A stretch of 64,000 bases of DNA from Phosphitispora fastidiosa. GTDB taxonomy: Bacteria > Bacillota > Thermincolia > Thermincolales > UBA2595. This document shows, piece after piece, positions 23,511 to 32,674 of this stretch. How positions within the stretch are numbered: the stretch's first letter is position 1; every line of letters begins with the position of its first letter. Where the stretch lies: assembly GCF_019008365.1 (NCBI RefSeq), contig NZ_JAHHUL010000011.1:1-64000 (forward strand), read 5' to 3'. Under the pieces are notes generated by a model, which searched no databases, was not told the origin of the DNA, and saw only the letters and a program-made list of their open reading frames with translations. Position numbers and translations under genes: made by a program.

Positions 23511-26357
23511 ATGACTGAGAAAGTAAAAAAGGCTTACTCAAAACTAAGCACTAACTTGAAAATTGGTATCGTGCTGAGCTTTGCCGCAATATTTCTAACC
23601 AGTTCTGTCCTTATTGCTTCTGAGGGCAGCGGCATTATTTGCAGCAGCCACGTTCCGGCCAAGGATAGTACAGTGAATGTGACTAATCCGAATGGTTCTG
23701 TATATGTCAAAGACACGGTTGATGATTTGAACCCCAATTCTCTCGCTGTTAAAGTTAACGGCAAACCTGTTGCAGCCAGCCTGCAATTTAAAGGCTATAC
23801 CGACGCCTGCACCGAAACCTGGATTACTCAGAGCTATAAAGAAGGAACCATCAGCTTCAGCACCTCTGGGCTGCCGGAAGGCGTCAACACTGTTGAAATA
23901 AGTATTGCCGACATTAAAGGTAATGTGTTAACCGAACAATGGTCCTTCAAAGTGGATGCCCTGCCTTTGCCAAGCAAGTGGACTCCCGCCAAAGACAGTA
24001 CTATTGCAACTGCGAATCCTGCTATTTCACTATATGTTGCGGCCAGGGCTGTTGACCTGAACCCCCAGTCGATAAGCGCCAAGCTGAACGGCGAACCTGT
24101 TGCAGCCAGCCTGCAGTATAGGGGCTACAATGATGCCTGCACCGATACTTGGGTCATTACGAGCTATAAAGAAGGTACGATTAAAATTAACCCTACGGGA
24201 CTTAAAGACGGGGTTAATACTGTTGAAATGGCAATTGCCGATAAAGCCGGAAATAAGGTAAATGAAGCATGGTCTTTTACTGTAGCGGAAAAGCCGGTAA
24301 TTACCAGCCTGTACCCCGTAAATGGCTCTGAGAATGTAGGAGTGACCAAGGTTTCTGCAGTTATCAAGGATAATACTGCGGTTAACTGGGACGGTGTCAA
24401 GCTGTACATCAATAATAATGAAACTGCTTTTACTCATAATGAAGAGACAGGTGAGTTCAGCGCCAATTATGATTTTCCCACGGGTAACCATCAGGTGAAG
24501 CTTGTGGCTGTTGACATGAATGGCAACCAGAATACTGCCACCTGGAGCTTCATTTCCAGCTCGACAGCTTCGGAACTGACCGCCCTGCAGTATTTCTCAG
24601 ACGGCATGACCATAACTAATGGGGTGTTGAAGTTTTATGCCAAGTTAAACGACTCGGTAGATATAAATGATAATGTAACCCTAAAGCTAAACGGCGTTCC
24701 TCTGGACATTGACTTTAAGTTCAAGGGTTATACGGATACATGTTCCGATGACGGTCAATACATAATTCTGTCAAGAAAAGAAGCCTATGTTTCATACGAG
24801 AAAAAAGTTATTGATGGCGAAAACTTAACCCTGGAGCTGTATGCTGAAAACAAATATGGCTACAGCAGGACCTGGACCTGGACGTTTAATGTTCTGACAC
24901 CGCCCACCATAACTAATGCAGCACCGCTAAAATATGGTGTGACTGATCTTCAGCCGGTTATTTCCGCTGTTATCGGTGAAAATGATCACTTGGCATCAAT
25001 TGTGATGAAATTAAATGGGGTGGATGTTGATTATCAATATGACTCAAATACTGGCAAGCTCACCTATATTCCTGCTGAACCGCTGGCAAATGAGACTAAT
25101 TATACAGTCAGTGTGTCGGCTGTAGACGGAATTGGCCTGACTGCCGACAGCACCTGGAAATTTACGGTGAACACTTATCCTGACATGTATGACGGTAATG
25201 TAACAAGCTGTCAGGCCTGTCATGAGAATCAAAGCAGCCGGGCGCCTTATGAGGCGATACACCCAGAGTTTCTGTTTCAGGGCCATGAGAATAGCTGCGA
25301 TAATTGCCATATTTATGTTACTATACCTGATGTCTGCAGCGGGTGTCATTATGCCGGACAGATACTTCCCGAGCCGTTCCCGCCACACAACGAATATCCG
25401 GGGATAAAATACTCACCAAAACGGCAGAGCACTTCAGAGCCGCTAAGGGTGACCACCAATAGGGAGGAATGGGACTGCATCATTTGTCACCAGCCCGGAG
25501 CAGGCACTAAGACGGGACCTACCTGGGGAAATAACAGGCTGTTGAACAACCACGATATTCCACAGCTTCATATTGCACCCCTGACAACGAACACCGAGTC
25601 GTGCCTTGAATGTCACGCCAGGTCGCTGACCAGGGAACACGCACGGGATGGCAGGGTTGACAAAGCAGGCAGGGCGATTAACTGTAATACCTGCCATAAG
25701 AGTACCGACCCAGCGGTGCAGGGCGCAATCACAGCAAAAGACTTAAGCTGTACGGCCTGCCATGAAAGTGCGGATCATGAGGCTTTACATGTCAGCAGTA
25801 TTGATAGTAACTGCGGAGAATGCCACAGCGACAGCCTGACCACTGAGCATATGAATAATGAGAAGACTACCGGGAGCAAGGGCTATGGCTGTGAGACCTG
25901 CCATGTAAGCAGCAAGAAACAAGTTGTCAGGGCCATTGAGACAAACAGGCGTAATTGTACCAGTTGTCATACTCAAGGACACGATGTTTACTTTGCTGAT
26001 GATGTACCAGCTGACATTCCGCTTTACGAATCCTTTGAGTGGACCACGCCAATGGAAGCCGAGATATTTGCTGGTGAAGCCGGTATTCCGGCAGAATACC
26101 TGATTGGTCAGGTGGTTATGTCAAACAGACGCACAGACCTGAATCTGGATAATGTGCGCCAATTCTACAATGACTCCCTTACATCAAATAGTTGGGAAAG
26201 TACGGCGTACACGGTATCAGATGATGGTCAGCGCTTCGCTGCACAATATAAAAAAGGAAGCCGTAATGTCTTAATATACTTCTTCAACACTGCAGGCCGA
26301 GCCGGTGAGGGCAGCCCGGTTCCAGCAGGATCAAGGCTGGAAATATGGTATAAGTAG
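23511..26357 (+). CDS. Decaheme c-type cytochrome with Ig-like repeats
   Basis: The 948-residue protein has a signal or anchor segment (about residues 16-37). Next come about five Ig-like domains (45-560) with repeated patterns such as LKLNGVPLD and WSFKV. A heme region (566-820) follows with ten CxxCH motifs: CQACH, CDNCH, CSGCH, CIICH, CLECH, CNTCH, CTACH, CGECH, CETCH, CTSCH. The last 125 residues form a heme-free domain. It should sit on the outer face or wall and carry electrons, as multiheme cytochromes do in metal-reducing Gram-positive anaerobes. Ig domains 1, 2 and 4 each keep a cysteine in GYTDxC or GYNDAC. Start has AAAAAGGAGG. No cytochrome maturation gene is close. Confidence 0.92.
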   Translation: MTEKVKKAYSKLSTNLKIGIVLSFAAIFLTSSVLIASEGSGIICSSHVPAKDSTVNVTNPNGSVYVKDTVDDLNPNSLAVKVNGKPVAASLQFKGYTDACTETWITQSYKEGTISFSTSGLPEGVNTVEISIADIKGNVLTEQWSFKVDALPLPSKWTPAKDSTIATANPAISLYVAARAVDLNPQSISAKLNGEPVAASLQYRGYNDACTDTWVITSYKEGTIKINPTGLKDGVNTVEMAIADKAGNKVNEAWSFTVAEKPVITSLYPVNGSENVGVTKVSAVIKDNTAVNWDGVKLYINNNETAFTHNEETGEFSANYDFPTGNHQVKLVAVDMNGNQNTATWSFISSSTASELTALQYFSDGMTITNGVLKFYAKLNDSVDINDNVTLKLNGVPLDIDFKFKGYTDTCSDDGQYIILSRKEAYVSYEKKVIDGENLTLELYAENKYGYSRTWTWTFNVLTPPTITNAAPLKYGVTDLQPVISAVIGENDHLASIVMKLNGVDVDYQYDSNTGKLTYIPAEPLANETNYTVSVSAVDGIGLTADSTWKFTVNTYPDMYDGNVTSCQACHENQSSRAPYEAIHPEFLFQGHENSCDNCHIYVTIPDVCSGCHYAGQILPEPFPPHNEYPGIKYSPKRQSTSEPLRVTTNREEWDCIICHQPGAGTKTGPTWGNNRLLNNHDIPQLHIAPLTTNTESCLECHARSLTREHARDGRVDKAGRAINCNTCHKSTDPAVQGAITAKDLSCTACHESADHEALHVSSIDSNCGECHSDSLTTEHMNNEKTTGSKGYGCETCHVSSKKQVVRAIETNRRNCTSCHTQGHDVYFADDVPADIPLYESFEWTTPMEAEIFAGEAGIPAEYLIGQVVMSNRRTDLNLDNVRQFYNDSLTSNSWESTAYTVSDDGQRFAAQYKKGSRNVLIYFFNTAGRAGEGSPVPAGSRLEIWYK
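23643..24302 (+). repeat. Tandem 330-bp duplication encoding two Ig domains
   Basis: The units 23643-23972 and 23973-24302 encode aligned 110-residue domains, both starting near PAKDST and sharing PVAASLQ, GYxDACT and SYKEGTI. A 20-base identical stretch (CCTGTTGCAGCCAGCCTGCA) occurs at 23766 and 24096, exactly 330 bp apart. The DNA similarity shows a fairly recent duplication or ongoing conversion. Confidence 0.75.
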
Positions 26358-26389
26358 TAGAAAATAATAATAAGGATAATAAGAAATAA

Positions 26390-26742
26390 GTCCATGCCCT
26401 TAAAGGCGTGGCAGACCTGTCAGGATTATCCAACCACTGGGATGTGTATGACGCATCGGTTGGAGGAACTGCAATTCAGTGCAGTGATGTAAATGATACA
26501 TTCTCCGCTGCTGCGTTGTTAAGGGATGTGAAGGCGCCTCAAGGTGTCAATTCAACTGGGACTGCTTTTGAGATTAAAGCAGAAGCTGGCGATAGCCGGC
26601 AGTCCGGGACGATAACAGCCTTTAACAAACCGGTGACGTTTTCTCTGCAGTTAAGTCTAAATATATTGCTCAGGGTTATCCGGGCGGGAATTTGCACCCG
26701 ATGGAGATGTCACCAGAGTTGAATTTGCCTGCATGCTGCTGA
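26390..26742 (+). pseudogene. Decayed fragment of a multiheme/surface protein gene
   Basis: The frame reads HALKGVADLSGLSNHWDVYD, then QCSDVNDTFSAAALLRDVKA, and a frameshift near 26650 moves it into KYIAQGYPGGNLHP before a stop at 26740. QCSDVND looks like a destroyed heme motif (CSDCHD). HALKGV and related phrases occur, from memory, in multiheme proteins of Peptococcaceae. The first 104 residues form a GTG-initiated frame with no ribosome site. It lies directly after the decaheme gene, so it may be the wreck of a second cytochrome. Nothing else is found in the gap 26358-26994 apart from a terminator. Confidence 0.6.
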
Positions 26743-26792
26743 ATCAGCTGTAATGATTTCGGCTTTTGGCGCAAATAGAGTATACAGCTATG

Positions 26793-26831
26793 AGAGAGAT
26801 TGGGGAAACTTCCCTGGTCTCTCTTATTTTT
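26793..26831 (+). terminator. Terminator downstream of the cytochrome remnant
   Basis: Stem AGAGAGA (26793-26799) / TCTCTCT (26818-26824), with inner GGGGAA / TTCCC pairing, followed by TATTTTTT. Confidence 0.75.
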
Positions 26832-26994
26832 TAGACTTTTAAAAAAAGATATCACTGGCGTATTGCCAAAGAGGCGTAAGTGTGATAAATTGAACAGGGG
26901 GCAAAATTGTACGGAGTACAAACACAATCATATTCCAAACACAACTATATTCCACACCGGAGAGTTTTGGGCCGGGTTCAGAAGGAGTGAAATA

Positions 26995-27615
26995 ATGAGT
27001 TTTAAGGAAACTTCCGGTGGAAGCCGGGTTGAGCGAAAAAAGGAAGAGACCAGGAAAAAGATTATGGCTGTTGCCATGACACTGATTAAGCGGCAGGGTT
27101 TTGATACTACCACTATGGAACAGATAGCCAGGGAGGCTGATATTGCCAAAGGAACCCTGTACAATTATTTTCCTGTCAAGGAAGCAATAATTGACGAATT
27201 TATTAAGCGGTCCTTCAGGGAAAAAAACCCGGACAGAATGCAACAGTGCCGGGAAATGCCTGATACCCGGTCCCGCATGATCCTTATTTTCAGTGAGTTG
27301 ATGGAAGGTGTACAGGCCGGCAAAGAATTTTTTGAAAAGTATCTTGTTTACCGGATGCAGAACATGGTTTCATTTCGGGTTGGTGAAAGCGAGAAAAGCG
27401 GGTTTTACCTGATTGCATCCAAGATAATTGAACTGGGACAAAAAAACGGCGAAATCCGAAAGGACTTACCGCTATACATACTGGAAGATTTACTCGAATT
27501 TGCTTTTATTGAAGTAGTGAAGCAGTTTTATTTTGATCCTGATAAGTTTAATGCCAGTAAAGCTATTGAACAGTGTGTCGACCTCTTTATTTATGCGGTC
27601 AGACCAGAAGATTAA
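26995..27615 (+). CDS. TetR-family transcriptional regulator
   Basis: The 206-residue protein has the TetR N-terminal helix-turn-helix (about residues 15-62): TRKKIMAVAMTLIKRQGFDT then MEQIAREADIAKGTLYNYFP. The ligand-binding C-terminal half is not specific enough to name an effector. ATG 26995 is chosen because AGAAGGAGTG lies directly upstream; a longer open frame back to 26800 crosses the terminator and is not used. The alpha/beta hydrolase gene 55 bp downstream may be in the same operon, and its substrate could be the effector. Confidence 0.88.
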   Translation: MSFKETSGGSRVERKKEETRKKIMAVAMTLIKRQGFDTTTMEQIAREADIAKGTLYNYFPVKEAIIDEFIKRSFREKNPDRMQQCREMPDTRSRMILIFSELMEGVQAGKEFFEKYLVYRMQNMVSFRVGESEKSGFYLIASKIIELGQKNGEIRKDLPLYILEDLLEFAFIEVVKQFYFDPDKFNASKAIEQCVDLFIYAVRPED

Positions 27616-27670
27616 CTGGAATGCTTGATTCAAAAGCATCCAGATAATATTATAATAGGAGTGATTATTT

Positions 27671-28462
27671 ATGTCTTTTATAAAAGTTAATGGGATTAAC
27701 CTCCATTATGAAATCCGTGGCAGCGGACCCCGCGTCCTTTTTCTTCACGGTATAGGTGCGGACCTAAAGAACCTTGTTGGTATTTTCAATTCTCCGGTGC
27801 CGCAGCAGTTTACTGTACTCGCCTTTGACTACCGCGGTCTGGGGGAGTCGGACAGCCCCGCTGAACCTTTCAGCATTGCTGATATGGCCGAAGACGCCGC
27901 CGGTCTGGCGGCAGCTGTCGGCTGGGACCGGTATCATGTTCTCGGTGCCTCCATGGGAGGGATGGTGGCCCAGGAGCTGGTGCTGCGGTATCCTGATGTG
28001 GTTGACAGGCTTGTCCTTGGAGTTACCAATGCAGGAGGCGCTAATGCCGGACCACAGGTGATAGATAAGCTTGATCAAATGTCTACAGCTGAGAAGCTGA
28101 AACTGTCCGATACCCGGCAAGACGAGGCTTGGGCTGCTGCCAACCCGGAGATGGTCACCCGTTTCGAGGAACAGTCCAGGGCAGCCAGGGAGGCCTTACA
28201 GGGCAACCCGGATTTTTTCCGGGGCTTCAATAACCAAGTGCAGGCCGTTTTACAGCATGACACCTTTAACCGCCTGCAGCAGATTACTGCCCCGACCCTT
28301 GTTTTCGGCGGGCGCTATGATGGCAGTAATCCGCCTGAGATAACCCGGGCGCTGGCTGACCAAATTCCGGGGGCGCGTTATGAACTGTTTGAATCCGGGC
28401 ATGGCAGCTGGTATTTTGATCCGGCGGCATGGCAATTGATTATTGAATTTCTCCGTGGTTAA
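27671..28462 (+). CDS. Alpha/beta-fold hydrolase
   Basis: The 263-residue protein has the oxyanion segment FLHGIGAD, the nucleophile elbow GASMGG (Ser), acid in FGGRYDGSNPP and His in FESGHGSWYF. This is the complete catalytic triad of the epoxide hydrolase/3-oxoadipate lactonase-like group. The substrate is unknown. No signal peptide is seen. TAGGAGTG lies upstream of ATG 27671. It follows a TetR regulator and precedes an ABC-F gene by 35 bp. Confidence 0.85.
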   Translation: MSFIKVNGINLHYEIRGSGPRVLFLHGIGADLKNLVGIFNSPVPQQFTVLAFDYRGLGESDSPAEPFSIADMAEDAAGLAAAVGWDRYHVLGASMGGMVAQELVLRYPDVVDRLVLGVTNAGGANAGPQVIDKLDQMSTAEKLKLSDTRQDEAWAAANPEMVTRFEEQSRAAREALQGNPDFFRGFNNQVQAVLQHDTFNRLQQITAPTLVFGGRYDGSNPPEITRALADQIPGARYELFESGHGSWYFDPAAWQLIIEFLRG

Positions 28463-28496
28463 TTACATTTAGGAGATATAGGCAAGGAGTATTATC

Positions 28497-30392
28497 ATGA
28501 GTTTATTGGTACTCGAAAACATAGTAAAAGAATATGGCAATCAATGTGTGTTAAACTGTGTTAGTCTAAGGGTCGAAAGAGGTGAAAGAGTAGCTCTGGT
28601 AGGTCCTAACGGCGCCGGTAAAACCACATTGCTTAAGATTGCCATGGGCCTTGAGAACAGTGATTGCGGTACTGTCAACATGGCACGGAATATCAAGGTG
28701 GGATATCTCAGTCAGGATTTGGCAGATGTCGAGGGTTCTGAGCTAACGGCAGATACAATCGTTCGTTATGAGAAGGTCTCTATACTTGAGAGGAGACTCA
28801 GGGAACTGGAACACCAAATGGCTGAGCACAGTGGAAATTCAGATGAAACCTCATACAGGAGATTAATGGATGAGTATTCAAGAATCCTGATCAAATATGA
28901 GGCCATGGATGGATACACGATCGAAACCAAAATTCGTAAGATGCTGGTTGGCCTGGGTCTGCGCAAAGAGACTCTCAGTACTCCGCTTAGCAGGTTGAGC
29001 GGGGGAGAGAAAATGCGGGTTTCGGTTGCCCGGATTCTTTTAGAGGAACCGGATTTGCTGCTGCTTGATGAACCTACCAATCACCTTGATATCCGGGCAA
29101 CTGAGTGGTTTGAAGGCTTCCTCAAAAAATTCAAGGGCGGCATACTGTTAGTTTCCCATGACAGGTATTTCCTGGACCGGGTGGCTACCAGAGTCGCAGA
29201 GCTTGAAAATGGCAGTATTTGTATCAGGAGCGGCAACTATTCAAACTACATTCAGCATAAAAAGCAGCTTGGCCAGTTTGTGCTGAGTGAACAGAAACGC
29301 CTGAGATGGACCATCAGAAATGCAAAAGAAACTGCACAGGGACTCAAAAGCAGAGGCAATATAAAGGGCTCCAAAAGCAGGGAAAAAGAGGTAAAAAAGC
29401 TGAATAAGGAGCTGCAAACGAACCTGGAAGCAGTTAAAAAGCAGGAGCATCTTCACCGGGCGGCGGGTCCTAAAATAAAATTCAAGAAGGTCAGGCATGT
29501 CAGCAAGGACATCGCCTGGGCAGATAATCTGAAGAAAAGCTTTGGCGAGGTGACGCTGTTTGCCGGTGCCGCTTTCCATTTAATAGGGGGAGAAAGAATC
29601 GGTATCATCGGTCCTAACGGGTGTGGGAAATCCACACTTATTAACATGCTGCTGGGCAAGGATAAAGATTATGAAGGCTTCCTCAGGCTTGGTGAATGGG
29701 TAAGATATGCCTATATGGGTCAGGAAGTACTTTTTGATAATGATGAGATGACCATGCTGCAGCTTGTGTTATCCCAAAAGGAGATGAAGGAGAGGGAGGC
29801 CAGGGACCATCTGGCCTGGTTCCAGTTTTACGGGGATGAGGTTAATAAAAAAATACAGGTCTTAAGCGGTGGAGAACGTGTCCGGCTTTACCTGGCATGT
29901 GTGATGCTGGAGGATGCAGACTGTCTGATCCTCGATGAACCTACCAATCATCTTGATATGCCGGCAAGGGATGCAGTGGAAGCGGCATTAAAGGAATTTA
30001 AGGGGACCATTATAGCTGTTACCCATGACAGATACTACCTCACACATTGTGTGGAAAAAATACTTGAAATCGAAAACGGAAAGATAAATACCTATCAAGG
30101 AAACTATGAATTCTACAAACAGACTAAATTCGGCACTGATGAGGAAGCTGCCGAAGACAAGGTTTTGAATAATAAGAACTACAATAACAGAAAACCTGAT
30201 AAGAATGTAAACAGTTTTAAAATCAAAGCCATGGAGAAAGAGAGGCAGGAGGTTGAAGCTCGGATAATTACTCTTGAGGCTAAAATTAAGGAGATGGAAG
30301 GATCGTTTGATGCGTCAACTCCCTTAGAAAAATATCAGGAATATGATGAGCTAGTAAAAGAAATTGACAGGCTGTACAGTGAGTGGAGTTGA
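28497..30392 (+). CDS. ABC-F family ATPase (ribosome-acting)
   Basis: The 631-residue protein has two ABC domains without membrane segments. Domain 1: Walker A GPNGAGKTTL, signature LSGGEKMR, Walker B LLLLDEPTNHLD. Domain 2: GPNGCGKSTL, LSGGERVR, LILDEPTNHLD. A charged linker (about residues 255-330) joins the domains and a coiled-coil tail (about 570-631) ends in YDELVKEIDRLYSEW. ABC-F proteins bind the ribosomal E site and either rescue stalled ribosomes or give antibiotic resistance; the tail is like Uup/YfmR housekeeping forms. Which type this is cannot be decided here. AAGGAG precedes ATG 28497. Confidence 0.93.
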   Translation: MSLLVLENIVKEYGNQCVLNCVSLRVERGERVALVGPNGAGKTTLLKIAMGLENSDCGTVNMARNIKVGYLSQDLADVEGSELTADTIVRYEKVSILERRLRELEHQMAEHSGNSDETSYRRLMDEYSRILIKYEAMDGYTIETKIRKMLVGLGLRKETLSTPLSRLSGGEKMRVSVARILLEEPDLLLLDEPTNHLDIRATEWFEGFLKKFKGGILLVSHDRYFLDRVATRVAELENGSICIRSGNYSNYIQHKKQLGQFVLSEQKRLRWTIRNAKETAQGLKSRGNIKGSKSREKEVKKLNKELQTNLEAVKKQEHLHRAAGPKIKFKKVRHVSKDIAWADNLKKSFGEVTLFAGAAFHLIGGERIGIIGPNGCGKSTLINMLLGKDKDYEGFLRLGEWVRYAYMGQEVLFDNDEMTMLQLVLSQKEMKEREARDHLAWFQFYGDEVNKKIQVLSGGERVRLYLACVMLEDADCLILDEPTNHLDMPARDAVEAALKEFKGTIIAVTHDRYYLTHCVEKILEIENGKINTYQGNYEFYKQTKFGTDEEAAEDKVLNNKNYNNRKPDKNVNSFKIKAMEKERQEVEARIITLEAKIKEMEGSFDASTPLEKYQEYDELVKEIDRLYSEWS

Positions 30393-30419
30393 AGTAAGGT
30401 TGTGGAATTGGGACTTTAA

Positions 30420-30569
30420 TCACAGGAGGAGCTGGCCAACCTGGTGGGAGTATCCAGGCAGACCATAAGTCTGATTGAATCAGGCAAATACAATCCGTCC
30501 CTCAGCCTTTGTGTGGCTATATGCAGGGCCCTGTCCAAGACATTAAATGACCTGTTTTGGGAAGAGTAA
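30420..30569 (+). pseudogene. N-terminally broken XRE regulator
   Basis: The frame SQEELANLVGVSRQTISLIE then SGKYNPSLSLCVAICRALSK is the body of a small YgzD/Xre-type regulator of about 65 residues. Its first 14-16 residues are missing: a TAA codon lies immediately upstream at 30417-30419 and no start codon or ribosome site is present. It is probably a remnant; a point mutation or frameshift could also have produced it. Confidence 0.7.
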
Positions 30570-30612
30570 TATCAGCACAGGATTAGATAATTAAATTAAG
30601 GGAGGGGTCAAT

Positions 30613-30984
30613 ATGTATCGTTTCTCTCATGTGGGAATAGTTGTGGAAAATATGGAGGAATCGGTGGACTTTTATACCAGAGTTCTGGACTGTCAGATCC
30701 ACAAACAGCATCGGGACGAAAACATTCAGTTCACCCTGTTGAGGTCAGATAATCAGGAGATTGAACTGCTGAAATTCCCTCGCGACGAAAAGGAGAGAAA
30801 AGAAGGAGTAATCAGTCACATTGCCTTTGCTGTAGAGAATATAGAGAGGGAAATCAGCCGTCTTCATGAAAGGGGAGTAAAGCTGGTTGGTGACCAACCC
30901 CGGGAGGTTTTAGGCGGGATGAAGATATTTTTCTTTAGCGGTCCCAATGGTGAGAGTATTGAATTTGTTCAGTATCACCAATAG
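30613..30984 (+). CDS. VOC-family (glyoxalase-like) protein
   Basis: The 123-residue protein is a single vicinal oxygen chelate domain with two beta-alpha-beta-beta-beta repeats: FSHVGIVVENMEESVDFYTR and SHIAFAVENIEREISRLHER, ending FSGPNGESIEFVQYH. Metal ligands His (position 5), Glu (51) and His and Glu in the second half fit lactoylglutathione lyase or methylmalonyl-CoA epimerase type enzymes. The exact reaction is not clear. AAGGGAGGGG precedes ATG 30613. It stands alone. Confidence 0.82.
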   Translation: MYRFSHVGIVVENMEESVDFYTRVLDCQIHKQHRDENIQFTLLRSDNQEIELLKFPRDEKERKEGVISHIAFAVENIEREISRLHERGVKLVGDQPREVLGGMKIFFFSGPNGESIEFVQYHQ

Positions 30985-31046
30985 ACAGATGTGTCAGATA
31001 ATATCACCAAGAGAAATAGAGATGAGTTTACCGAAGGAGAAACCAA

Positions 31047-31787
31047 ATGAAATATGATTTAAACACAGGTACTCCGCGTACTTTGTCTACGGAAAACCCT
31101 GCCAGGCGTATCCTGGTGATGACTGCTGTACCGGCAGAAAGAGAGGCTGTACTGCGCGGACTGAATGGTGACAAAAGGTTTGATGTGCTGCTGGCAGGTG
31201 TTGGCCCGGCTGCAGCTGCAGCCAGCACAGCAAGGGCTCTGGCGGAGGCACAGGAACGGTTACTGGCACAGGTATCTGCAGATACCGGGCCTGGTTATGG
31301 CCTGGTAGTGAGTGCCGGTATTGGTGGAGGCTTTCCTGGCATCGCTGAGGTTGGTTCCCTGGTTGTAGCTACCGGAATTGTGGCTGCAGATCTGGGAGTG
31401 GAGACAGAGGAAAGTTTCATCAGCCTGGACGAACTAGGCCTTGGGTCAACCACTATACAGGTTGACAGTCAACTGGTACACTGCTTGACTGAGGCCTTCC
31501 GTGCAACAAAGCTCCCGGTTGTCAGCGGACCTGTGCTCACCGTATCGACTGCAACAGGAACAACCGCCGGTGCTGCAGTACTGGCCCGAAGGATACCGGG
31601 CGCGGCAGCTGAGGCTATGGAGGGCTATGGCGCTGCGGTAGCGGCTGCGGACTGCGGCATCCCCATATTGGAAATCCGCGCCATATCAAATTTAATAGGG
31701 CCGCGTGACCTGACCAAATGGCGCATTAAAGAGGCTCTGGATGTTCTGGAAGCTGCCGGCTCGGCATTGTTGGAGGTATTACCATGA
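31047..31787 (+). CDS. mqnB: Futalosine hydrolase
   Basis: MqnB removes hypoxanthine from futalosine to give dehypoxanthinyl futalosine in the alternative menaquinone route. The 246-residue protein is in the nucleoside phosphorylase-like family: VMTAVPAEREAVLRGL at the start, a LLAGVGPAAAAAS loop, VVSAGIGGGFPG, and AEAMEGYGAAVAAADCGIPI then LEIRAISNLIGPRD near the end. The first 20 residues are an unusual extension; an internal start is possible. Its stop overlaps the mqnD start by 4 bp (ATGA), and the pairing with mqnD strongly supports the assignment. Confidence 0.92.
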   Translation: MKYDLNTGTPRTLSTENPARRILVMTAVPAEREAVLRGLNGDKRFDVLLAGVGPAAAAASTARALAEAQERLLAQVSADTGPGYGLVVSAGIGGGFPGIAEVGSLVVATGIVAADLGVETEESFISLDELGLGSTTIQVDSQLVHCLTEAFRATKLPVVSGPVLTVSTATGTTAGAAVLARRIPGAAAEAMEGYGAAVAAADCGIPILEIRAISNLIGPRDLTKWRIKEALDVLEAAGSALLEVLP

Positions 31788-32623
31788 AAATAGCATTCTC
31801 TTCCTGTCCCAATGACACATTTATTTTTCATGCCTGGGTGCATGGATTAATTCCGGGTGCACCGGAGCTTGAAGTCACCTATGCCGATATTGATATTACT
31901 AACACCCTGGCAGCCGGCTCAGGCGGGCCGGATATTATCAAAATTTCATATGCAGCCCTGCCTTGGGTGTTAGCCGAATATGCACTGCTGCCCTGCGGCG
32001 GGGCTTTGGGCAGAGGCTGTGGACCGCTGGTACTGACTTCCGGCGGGGCCGGCGCTGCCGCTGACCCGAAGCTGCTGAGCGGTCGACGAGTCGCGGTCCC
32101 AGGTGAACGTTCAACAGCCTATTTACTGTTCCAGTTGTGGGCGGCTCAAAAAGTGCCGGGGGGTGTGGGTGAAATAGTTGTCCTGCCTTTTCATGAGATT
32201 ATGCCGGCAGTTCGCGACGGCTTAGTTGATGCCGGGATGGTGATTCATGAGGCCCGGTTTACGTATCATATGTATAAATTAAACCTTATGGCCGACCTGG
32301 GCAGCTGGTGGGAGGAGGATACCGGCTTGCCGATTCCGCTGGGGGCCATCATCGCCCGACGCTCATTGGACCTGCCTGCACTGGCCGGATGGATTCGAGC
32401 TTCGGTCAAATATGCCTGGGAGCATCCGGAGGCATCCCTGGAGTACGTTTTAAGCCATGCCCAGGAAATGTCCCCGGCAGTGGCTCAAGCCCATATTCAG
32501 CTTTATGTAAATGAATTCAGTGAGAACTTGGGTGAGGCGGGTTATCAGGCGGTAACTTCCCTGCTGAACCGGGCTGCGAAAGCAGGTCTGGTCCCAAAGG
32601 TGGATTTGGGGAGTGGTATTTGA
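31784..32623 (+). CDS. mqnD: 1,4-dihydroxy-6-naphthoate synthase
   Basis: MqnD converts cyclic dehypoxanthinyl futalosine to 1,4-dihydroxy-6-naphthoate. The 279-residue protein has the diagnostic SSCPNDTFIFHAWVHGL start, then DIDITNTLA and IKISYAALPW, and VPGERSTAYLLFQLW. It has the binding-protein fold typical of the family. It is coupled to mqnB. The presence of this route implies menaquinone-based electron transport, in line with cytochromes in the window. The other mqn genes are not here. Confidence 0.94.
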   Translation: MKIAFSSCPNDTFIFHAWVHGLIPGAPELEVTYADIDITNTLAAGSGGPDIIKISYAALPWVLAEYALLPCGGALGRGCGPLVLTSGGAGAAADPKLLSGRRVAVPGERSTAYLLFQLWAAQKVPGGVGEIVVLPFHEIMPAVRDGLVDAGMVIHEARFTYHMYKLNLMADLGSWWEEDTGLPIPLGAIIARRSLDLPALAGWIRASVKYAWEHPEASLEYVLSHAQEMSPAVAQAHIQLYVNEFSENLGEAGYQAVTSLLNRAAKAGLVPKVDLGSGI

Positions 32624-32674
32624 GAATATTTCTCCTAAATTCATATGGGCCAGGCTTGGTAAAGAGCTTTTTGG

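Noticed and set aside
26800-26994. N-terminal extension of the TetR gene
   Set aside because: It begins at the terminator hairpin and has no ribosome site; the ATG at 26995 has AGAAGGAG directly upstream.
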